Source: Microbacteriaceae bacterium
GTDB taxonomy: Bacteria > Actinomycetota > Actinomycetes > Actinomycetales > Microbacteriaceae
Reading direction: 5' to 3'
Assembly (NCBI GenBank): GCA_025463665.1
Contig: JAODAY010000051.1
Coordinates: 1-5,605 of the forward strand
DNA: 5,605 bases
Within the stretch, counting starts at the first letter, position 1. The number at the start of each line of letters is the position of its first letter. The notes beneath the pieces were generated by a model. The model ran no database searches and was not told where the DNA came from. It saw only the letters and a program-made list of their open reading frames with translations. Shown piece after piece: positions 1 through 4,541 of this stretch. The position numbers were made by a program, and so were the translations under genes.

Positions 1-487
1 GCGCGAGTATCTCCTCCTCGCCGAACGACCAGAACTCGAGCTGCACGCCCGTCGCGGCGCCGTAGCGCAACTGTCCGAGAGGCTCGACGCGGGGCCGGTA
101 TAGGCGCACGACGCGGGCCTCGTCGTCGGCCGAGAGCCGGCCGTCGGCGACCACGAGTGCGGGGCCGGCAGTGGGATCCACGGTCTTCGAATAGAACGGC
201 TCGGCAACCATCGCGAGGGCGAGGGCCTCTTGGATCGCGGAGCGCTGCTCCCAGTTCACCGCGATGACTGGGCGCGCGTCGTTTCCGCGCACGAGGAGGT
301 ATTCGAAGGCGGAGGACTCAAGCACGGTGCGCACGAACAACAGGTCGTCGATCATCGACTCGAGCGGGGTGAAACGGTCGTTGACGAGAGTCAGCTGCCC
401 CTTGAACAGCACGACGTCGCCACGCGACATGATGCGTGGCCAAGACGACGGCACCGCCTGGACCTCTCCGCCACCGTTTTTCTTCAT
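1..487 (-). CDS. N-terminal part of a probable Stealth/CpsY-like exopolysaccharide phosphotransferase (partial, runs off left edge)
   Basis: The minus-strand frame opens with ATG at 487-485 (MKKNGGGEVQAVPSSWPRIM) and stays open to position 1, giving 162 residues. Visible features are a soluble, mixed-charge N-terminal region with no signal peptide or membrane segment, the stretches LLVRGNDARPVIAVNW (about 65-80), ALVVADGRL (about 110-118) and LRYGAATGVQLEFWSF (about 141-156). These resemble, from memory, the variable N-terminal region that precedes the Stealth CR1 domain in actinobacterial sugar-phosphate transferases (CpsY type), which make phosphodiester links in surface polysaccharide. The diagnostic CR1-CR4 blocks would lie beyond the window, so the family call is a recollection-based inference and the product could be an unrelated hypothetical protein. 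The frame itself is well supported: codons are G/C-ending and the start has a -10 box 6 nt upstream. It is transcribed divergently from the M20 peptidase. Confidence 0.55.
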   Translation of the reverse strand, partial: MKKNGGGEVQAVPSSWPRIMSRGDVVLFKGQLTLVNDRFTPLESMIDDLLFVRTVLESSAFEYLLVRGNDARPVIAVNWEQRSAIQEALALAMVAEPFYSKTVDPTAGPALVVADGRLSADDEARVVRLYRPRVEPLGQLRYGAATGVQLEFWSFGEEEILA

Positions 488-493
488 CGGTCT

Positions 494-499
494 ATCTTA
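494..499 (-). promoter_or_regulatory. -10 box (TAAGAT) of a leaderless promoter for the left-edge gene
   Basis: On the minus strand TAAGAT ends 6 nt before the ATG at 487, so the predicted transcription start falls on the A of the start codon. There is no purine-rich Shine-Dalgarno sequence in the 12 nt before the ATG. No convincing TTGACA-like -35 is visible 16-19 nt upstream. Confidence 0.5.
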
Positions 500-540
500 G
501 TCGTGCTCCCGCAGGTCGCCCGCGTGGGCCCGTGTGCCGG

Positions 541-559
541 TGCCCTAGAGTGCAGGGCA
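541..559. promoter_or_regulatory. Inverted repeat spanning the M20 gene -10 box (possible operator)
   Basis: TGCCCT at 541-546 and AGGGCA at 554-559 are perfect 6-bp inverted arms around a 7-nt centre. The dyad covers the -10 box and reaches the first base of the start codon. If the transcript is leaderless the hairpin would not form in RNA, so any role would be as double-stranded DNA, for example a repressor site. A 6-bp dyad in DNA this GC-rich can arise by chance. Confidence 0.25.
546..551 (+). promoter_or_regulatory. -10 box (TAGAGT) of a leaderless promoter for the M20 peptidase gene
   Basis: TAGAGT ends 7 nt before the ATG at 559, which places the transcription start at or next to the start codon. 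The only purine run (AGGG at 554-557) lies 1 nt from the ATG, too close to act as a normal ribosome-binding site. No -35 consensus is visible. The box sits inside the inverted repeat at 541-559. Confidence 0.5.
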
Positions 560-1917
560 TGACGACTACTCGGCCGGATGCCGCGGCCTCCGTTGCCCGC
601 CTGCAGCGCCTCCTGCGCATCCCTACGGTGTCGCGGCTCGACGAGACCGAGACCGACTGGCCGCGCTTCCGGGAGTTCCTCGACACGCTCCCGGCGCTCT
701 ACCCCGCCCTGCACGCCGCCCTCGAGCTGGAGGTTGTCGCCGGCCACTCCCTGTTGTACCGCTGGGCGGGCACGGGCACGGGCACCGGCACCGGCACTGT
801 CACCGTGCTCATGGCCCACTACGACGTCGTCGCGGCGACGGAGGAGGGCTGGGAGCACCCGCCGTTCGCGGCGCGGCTCGTGGGCGTGGGAGCGGACGCG
901 GTGGTCTGGGGCCGCGGAACGCTCGACGACAAGGGTGCGCTCGTGAGCATCCTCGAGGCAGTCGAGGCGCTCGTCCTGAGCGGATTCCGGCCCGCGGCGG
1001 ATCTCTACCTCAGCTTCGGTCACAACGAGGAGACCTCGGGTGGGGGCGCGAGCGCGATCGTCGACGAGCTCGAGCGCCGTGGCATCCGCCCCGGTCTTGT
1101 GCTCGATGAGGGCGGGGCGATCGTCGAGGGCGTCTTTCCGGGCGTCACCCGGCCGGTCGCCGTCATCGGGGTGAGCGAGAAGGGCATCACGACCCTGCGC
1201 CTCAGGGTGGAGCAGAGCGGCGGGCACGCATCGACTCCCCCGCGACTGACCGCGACCGCCCGGCTCGCGCGCGCCATCGTGCGGCTGAACTCGCGGCCGT
1301 TTCCCGCGCGCTTCTCCGCGACGAACCGGGAGATGATCCGCACCGTCGGCGCCCACGCGACGGGCCCGGTGGGATGGGCGTTCAGCCACGCGCGGGTGAC
1401 GGGGCCGCTGCTCCTCGTGCTCTTCTCGCGGCTGAGCGACGAGACCAACGCCATCATTCGCACGACGCAGGCCGTCACCCAGCTGCGGGGAAGCGAGGCC
1501 TCAAACGCGCTCGCCGAGAGCGCCGTCGCCACGGTCAACCTTCGGGTGGCCGTCGGGTCGTCGCTCGCCCGGGCGATCCGGCACGTGCGGAGAGCGATCC
1601 GTGACAGCGCCGTTGAGATCGAGGCGCTGCATCCCTCGGAACCCTCCCCCGTGTCGCCGACCACCGGCGAGGCGTGGGAACTGCTCACGCGCGCCGTCGG
1701 CGAGACATACGACGGGGTGATCGTCACCCCATACGTGATGCTCGGCGCGAGCGACGGCAGGCACTTCACGCGCATCAGCGATCACGTCTACCGGTTCAGC
1801 CCGTTCGAGATGTCGACGGAGGAGCGAAGAACGCTGCACGCCAGGAACGAGCGCGTCCACGTCGCCACCTGGCTGCGCGGCATCGACTTCTACGAGACGG
1901 TCATCCGCGCGCGGTGA
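559..1917 (+). CDS. M20-family zinc metallopeptidase (PM20D1/CPS1-like carboxypeptidase or amidohydrolase)
   Basis: This 452-residue protein has the M20 di-zinc hydrolase layout. Metal and catalytic residues are all recognisable: H87 and D89 in MAHYDVV, bridging D123 in GRGTLDDKG, general base E157 and ligand E158 in GHNEETSGGG, D183 in VLDEGG, and the last ligand H427 in HARNERV. The inserted dimerisation domain (about 200-320) carries SGGHASTPP (H223) and a conserved Asn (N316); R329 and GASDGRHF (396-403) match the substrate-binding region. Order, length and the NEETSGGG and GGHASTPP motifs fit the PM20D1/yeast CPS1 branch, whose members cleave dipeptides or N-acyl amino acids. There is no signal peptide, so it is probably cytoplasmic; the substrate cannot be read from sequence. 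The frame is open from 436, but ATG 559 was chosen because the family homology starts just after it and a -10 box lies 7 nt upstream. Oddity: a (Gly-Thr)5 tract at residues 71-80. Confidence 0.93.
   Translation: MTTTRPDAAASVARLQRLLRIPTVSRLDETETDWPRFREFLDTLPALYPALHAALELEVVAGHSLLYRWAGTGTGTGTGTVTVLMAHYDVVAATEEGWEHPPFAARLVGVGADAVVWGRGTLDDKGALVSILEAVEALVLSGFRPAADLYLSFGHNEETSGGGASAIVDELERRGIRPGLVLDEGGAIVEGVFPGVTRPVAVIGVSEKGITTLRLRVEQSGGHASTPPRLTATARLARAIVRLNSRPFPARFSATNREMIRTVGAHATGPVGWAFSHARVTGPLLLVLFSRLSDETNAIIRTTQAVTQLRGSEASNALAESAVATVNLRVAVGSSLARAIRHVRRAIRDSAVEIEALHPSEPSPVSPTTGEAWELLTRAVGETYDGVIVTPYVMLGASDGRHFTRISDHVYRFSPFEMSTEERRTLHARNERVHVATWLRGIDFYETVIRAR
769..798 (+). repeat. Hexanucleotide tandem repeat (5 x GGCACN) encoding (Gly-Thr)5
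   Basis: Five back-to-back 6-bp units (third codon base G, G, C, C, T) encode GTGTGTGTGT, residues 71-80 of the M20 peptidase, followed by VTVLMAHYDVV. The tract sits in the loop immediately before the strand that carries the first metal-binding His. The unit length is a multiple of three, so gain or loss of units would keep the frame. Confidence 0.85.
1901..1917. terminator. 17-nt convergent gene overlap forming a near-palindrome bounded by both stop codons
   Basis: The M20 gene ends with TGA at 1915-1917 and the opposing SDR gene ends with TGA on the minus strand at 1903-1901. The overlap reads TCA-T-CCGCGCGCGG-TGA: removing the single T at 1904 leaves a perfect 16-bp palindrome. In RNA from either strand it could fold as a short GC-rich hairpin with a one-base bulge. 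No T-tract follows on either side, so intrinsic bidirectional termination is only a possibility. Confidence 0.35.
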
Positions 1918-3460
1918 CGGCTGCCGCCCCGTCGCGGGCGGACCCGGTCTTCCCGTTTCCTGCCTTCCCGGCGCCTGCCTTCCCGGCGCCCGTTTTCTCC
2001 GCTCCGGCCTTCTCGGCCTCGAGGGTGATGCGGCGCGCCATTCCGGCGAAGATCACGCCGTGGAACGGCAGGATCGAGAACCAGTAGAGCCTGCCGCCGA
2101 GTCCGCGCGGAAAGAACACCGCCCGTTGCCGGTAGAGCGAGCCCTCGCCCTCCGGCGTGACGGTGAGCTCGAGCCAGGCGGGACCGGGCACCCGCATCTC
2201 GGCGCGCAGCCGCAGGAAACGCCCGCGCTCGAGCGCTTCGACGCGCCACCAGTCGAGCGCCTCGCCGATGCCCAGCTGCGAGGCGTTGCGCCTGCCGCGG
2301 CGGAGCCCCACGCCGCCGACCAGCTTGTCCGCCCAGCCGCGAGCGGCCCAGGCGAGCGGAAACGAGTACCAGCCGTTCTCCCCGCCGATTCCCTCGACCA
2401 CGCGCCACAGGTTCTCCGGCTCGGCGCTCGTGTGGATCTCGCGGTCGTCGGTGTAGACGGTGTGCCCCGACCACTCAGGGTCGCTCGGCAGCGGGTCGCT
2501 CGGGGCGCCGAAGACCGAGGAGTCCTGCCAGCTCGTCTCCACCTCGCCTGCGCGTTCCTTGCCGAGCGCGAGGCTGACGGCCCGCCGGTAGCCGGTGAGC
2601 CCGCCCTCCGGCTCCGAAATGTAGTCGTCGATGTCGTGTTCGCGCACGACGCAGTCGTACTGCAGCGAGGCGATGATGGGCACAGCGAGCGCCCGCGGAA
2701 TCGGCGTCACGAGGTTGACCCACTGCGATGCGAGCCACGGCGTGAAGACCGGGAGCGAGGCGATCGGGCGCTGCTTGAGTCCGGCCTCGAGGGCGTAGCC
2801 GTTCATCATCTGGCCGTAGCGCAGCACATCCGGCCCGCCGATGTCGAAGGTGCGGTTGACCTCCGGGGCGAGCTCGGCGGCCCGCACGAGGTAGTGCAGC
2901 ACGTCGCGCACCGCGATCGGCTGGATGAAGTTGCGCACCCAGCGCGGTGCGGGCATGTACGGCAGCACCTCGGTGAGGTGCCGGATCATCTCGAACGACG
3001 CCGACCCTGAGCCGATGACCACACCGGCCTGCAACGCGACTGTCGGCACCCCCGACTCGATGAGGATGCGCCCGACCTCGGCCCGCGAGCGCAGGTGCGG
3101 GCTGAGTTCGCCGTCGGGGTGGAGCCCGCCGAGATAGACGATTCGAGACACGCCGGCGGATGCCGCGGCCGCCGCCACGGTCGTGGCGGCACGCTGCTCC
3201 GATCGTTCGAAGTCGCCACCCGCACTCATCGCGTGCACGAGGTAATACACCACGTCGATTCCCTCGACCGCCGCCGTGACGTCCTCGGCGACGGTGAGAT
3301 CCGCCGTGACGATCTCGACGCCGCCTGCCCACGGGTAGTCCCGCAGACGGGCGGGATTGCGTGCGGACACCCGCACGTCGTAGCCCGCCTCCACCAGTTT
3401 CGGCACCAGCCTTCCACCGATGTATCCGGTTGCGCCCGTCACCAATACGCGTGTCGTCAT
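1901..3460 (-). CDS. YbjT-like atypical SDR NAD(P)-binding protein fused to a DUF2867 domain
   Basis: The protein has 519 residues. Residues 1 to about 230 form a Rossmann domain of the atypical SDR/NmrA-like type: TGATGYIGG (8-16) is the glycine-rich dinucleotide loop and SAR (32-34), with R34 after the second strand, suggests NADP(H). VYYLVHAMSAGGDF (71-84) and QAGVVIGSGSASFEMIRHL (144-162) closely match E. coli YbjT as I recall it. Residues about 345-478 correspond to DUF2867 (ENLWRVVEGIGGENGWYSF, then FYWF-type ending RLYWFSILPFHGVIFAGM at 457-474). The classical SDR YxxxK is absent: the equivalent region reads HLRSRAEVGRIL (122-133), as in YbjT, so classical SDR catalysis is doubtful. 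The product is probably cytosolic with unknown substrate. Residues 482-506 add a repeated Lys/Gly/Ala tail not expected in the family. The start at 3460 is supported by a -10 box 6 nt upstream and by the Rossmann fold starting at once. The gene converges on and overlaps the M20 gene. Confidence 0.93.
   Translation of the reverse strand: MTTRVLVTGATGYIGGRLVPKLVEAGYDVRVSARNPARLRDYPWAGGVEIVTADLTVAEDVTAAVEGIDVVYYLVHAMSAGGDFERSEQRAATTVAAAAASAGVSRIVYLGGLHPDGELSPHLRSRAEVGRILIESGVPTVALQAGVVIGSGSASFEMIRHLTEVLPYMPAPRWVRNFIQPIAVRDVLHYLVRAAELAPEVNRTFDIGGPDVLRYGQMMNGYALEAGLKQRPIASLPVFTPWLASQWVNLVTPIPRALAVPIIASLQYDCVVREHDIDDYISEPEGGLTGYRRAVSLALGKERAGEVETSWQDSSVFGAPSDPLPSDPEWSGHTVYTDDREIHTSAEPENLWRVVEGIGGENGWYSFPLAWAARGWADKLVGGVGLRRGRRNASQLGIGEALDWWRVEALERGRFLRLRAEMRVPGPAWLELTVTPEGEGSLYRQRAVFFPRGLGGRLYWFSILPFHGVIFAGMARRITLEAEKAGAEKTGAGKAGAGKAGNGKTGSARDGAAAVTARG
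1943..2017 (-). repeat. Five 15-bp tandem repeats encoding a Lys/Gly/Ala pentapeptide tail
   Basis: Read on the minus strand, five consecutive 15-nt units encode AEKAG, AEKTG, AGKAG, AGKAG and NGKTG (residues 482-506 of the SDR/DUF2867 protein). The units at 1958-1972 and 1973-1987 differ by one base. Lys occupies position 3 and Gly position 5 of every unit. The tract begins directly after the end of the conserved DUF2867 region and is followed by 13 more low-complexity residues to the stop codon. Confidence 0.88.
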
Positions 3461-3466
3461 GCCGCC

Positions 3467-3472
3467 ACGCTA
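3467..3472 (-). promoter_or_regulatory. -10 box (TAGCGT) of a leaderless promoter for the SDR/DUF2867 gene
   Basis: On the minus strand TAGCGT ends 6 nt before the ATG at 3460, again putting transcription start on the start codon. No Shine-Dalgarno sequence is present (the preceding bases are GGCGGC). The hexamer fits TANNNT but is weaker than the others, and no -35 match is visible. Confidence 0.4.
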
Positions 3473-3485
3473 CGCCCGCGCGCTG

Positions 3486-3497
3486 CGAGGGCCCTCG
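3486..3497. promoter_or_regulatory. Perfect 12-bp palindrome between divergent promoters (candidate operator)
   Basis: CGAGGGCCCTCG is a perfect palindrome in the 60-bp region between the divergent SDR and ROK genes. Its centre (3491.5) is almost exactly midway between the two -10 boxes (3467-3472 minus, 3508-3513 plus) and covers where both -35 elements would fall. A dimeric regulator bound here could control both genes at once. The base pairing is direct observation; the role is inference. Confidence 0.35.
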
Positions 3498-3507
3498 GGC
3501 TCGACCA

Positions 3508-3513
3508 TAGAAT
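3508..3513 (+). promoter_or_regulatory. -10 box (TAGAAT) of a leaderless promoter for the ROK kinase gene
   Basis: TAGAAT, the closest of the four boxes to the TATAAT consensus, ends 7 nt before the ATG at 3521. There is no Shine-Dalgarno sequence (the spacer is CATCGGT). The -35 position is occupied by the palindrome at 3486-3497 rather than a TTGACA-like hexamer. Confidence 0.55.
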
Positions 3514-3520
3514 CATCGGT

Positions 3521-4483
3521 ATGACTGCGACAGCTCCGCCCGGCACCACCGACTCGCTCGCCCTCGCCGTGGACATCGGCGGCACGAAGGCGGAGGCGGC
3601 GCTCGTCGACGCGCGGGGCGCCGTTCTCGCGGGCACCCGGTTTCGCCGCCCGACCGGTGCCGACTCCACCTCGGATGAGCTCGCGGCCAGCGTGCGCGCG
3701 GTGATCGCCGACACGCTCGCGACGCTCCCGACCGGCGCGGGGCTCCTCGGCGTCGGCGTGGGCTCTGCCGGACCGGTGAGTGTCGGCAAGGGACTTACCT
3801 CCCCGCTCAACCTCCCGGTGTGGCGCGACTTTCCCCTGCGCCAGCTCGTGGTGGACGCCGTGCCGGGCGTGCCGGTCACGATGCGCATGGACGGCGAGTG
3901 CATCGCGCTCGCCGAGCACTGGGTGGGGGCCGCCGTCGGCTACGACAACGTCATGGGCATGATCGTCTCGACCGGCGTCGGTGGCGGGATCATTCTCGAG
4001 GGCAACTCCATCGGCGGGCCGACCGGCAATGCGGGGCACATCGGCCACGTCGAGGTGGGCGGGTTCGACGACCCATGCCTGTGCGGCGGCACAGGGTGCG
4101 TCGAGGCAATCGCGTCCGGACCCAAGACCGTGGCCTGGGCCCGCACACAGGGCTGGACCGGGGCGACCGGCGAGGACCTCGCCGCGAGCTACGCGGCGGG
4201 CGACGTCGTCGCCGTCGCCGCAGTCAAGAGGTCGGGGCGCGCCATCGGGCAGGGAATCGCCTCCGCGACGGCCCTCACCGACCTCGAGCTTGTCGCGATC
4301 GGCGGCGGGTTCTCGCGGGTGACGCCCGACCTCTTCCTGTTCATCGAGGAGGCCATCGCCGAGCGGGTGACCTTCGGCTTCGTCACGAAGGTGCGGGTCG
4401 TTCCCTCCGCCCTCTCCGACGCCGGTCCGCTCATCGGCGCGGCCGCGCTCGTGCACCGGTCGGGCATGGTGTCGAGCGTCTGA
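3521..4483 (+). CDS. ROK-family sugar kinase
   Basis: This 320-residue protein matches a stand-alone ROK kinase (usual length about 300-330). Residues 18-23 (DIGGTK) form the ATP phosphate-binding loop; D124 in RMDGECIALAEHW is the expected catalytic base; G153-G156 in STGVGGGI belong to the second nucleotide motif; H176 with C186, C188 and C193 in CLCGGTGCVEAIASG forms the structural zinc site; AIGGGFSRV (259-267) is the C-terminal adenosine-binding motif. No N-terminal helix-turn-helix is present, so it is a kinase and not a ROK repressor. Two sites differ from typical ROK glucokinases: AGHIGH replaces AGE-x-GH (H173 for the sugar-contacting Glu), and Met123 replaces the usual Asn before the catalytic Asp. 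The AGHIGH and GCVEAIASG pattern recalls E. coli NanK, but no sialic acid genes are nearby, so the sugar remains undetermined. The frame is open further upstream (from 3095), but ATG 3521 fits family length and the -10 box. It is divergent from the SDR gene. Confidence 0.93.
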   Translation: MTATAPPGTTDSLALAVDIGGTKAEAALVDARGAVLAGTRFRRPTGADSTSDELAASVRAVIADTLATLPTGAGLLGVGVGSAGPVSVGKGLTSPLNLPVWRDFPLRQLVVDAVPGVPVTMRMDGECIALAEHWVGAAVGYDNVMGMIVSTGVGGGIILEGNSIGGPTGNAGHIGHVEVGGFDDPCLCGGTGCVEAIASGPKTVAWARTQGWTGATGEDLAASYAAGDVVAVAAVKRSGRAIGQGIASATALTDLELVAIGGGFSRVTPDLFLFIEEAIAERVTFGFVTKVRVVPSALSDAGPLIGAAALVHRSGMVSSV

Positions 4484-4510
4484 GGCGCCCGGGACGACCC
4501 GACGCCCTCA
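4481..4510. terminator. Weak stem-loop at the ROK/MFS convergent junction
   Basis: TGAGGCG at 4481-4487 (starting with the ROK stop codon) can pair with CGCCCTCA at 4503-4510, leaving one bulged C and a 15-nt loop. There is no T-tract on either side. The 58-bp gap between the two converging stop codons (4484-4541) shows no stronger terminator, so this is only a weak candidate for termination from either direction. Confidence 0.2.
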
Positions 4511-4541
4511 GGCCGAGTCTCAGTCGCGCGCGGGCTCTCCG

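Noticed and set aside
436..558. Upstream extension of the M20 gene to an earlier start at 436
   Set aside because: It would overlap the divergent gene's coding region and add 41 Arg/Pro-rich residues without homology; ATG 559 has the -10 box and the family N-terminus.
484..1389. Long open frame (301 codons) on the minus strand opposite the M20 gene
   Set aside because: Arg/Gly/Ala/Asp-rich low-complexity translation with no family features, fully antisense to a gene with intact catalytic motifs; a normal by-product of high GC content.
2060..3010. Plus-strand open frame (316 codons) opposite the SDR/DUF2867 gene
   Set aside because: His/Arg/Ala/Glu-biased shadow translation with no recognisable domain; the minus-strand gene explains the whole region.
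3095..3520. Upstream extension of the ROK frame to 3095
   Set aside because: The extra 142 residues are antisense to the SDR gene and would double the normal N-terminal part; family length and the DIGGTK position fit ATG 3521.
3470..4456. Minus-strand open frame (328 codons) opposite the ROK kinase, and the plus-strand frame 3820-4716
   Set aside because: Both lack domains and have composition typical of shadow frames, and the ROK frame carries every family motif.
4484..4541. Small RNA or strong terminator in the convergent gap
   Set aside because: Only a bulged 7-bp stem without a T-tract is visible and there is no promoter-like sequence, so nothing beyond a weak terminator candidate is supported.
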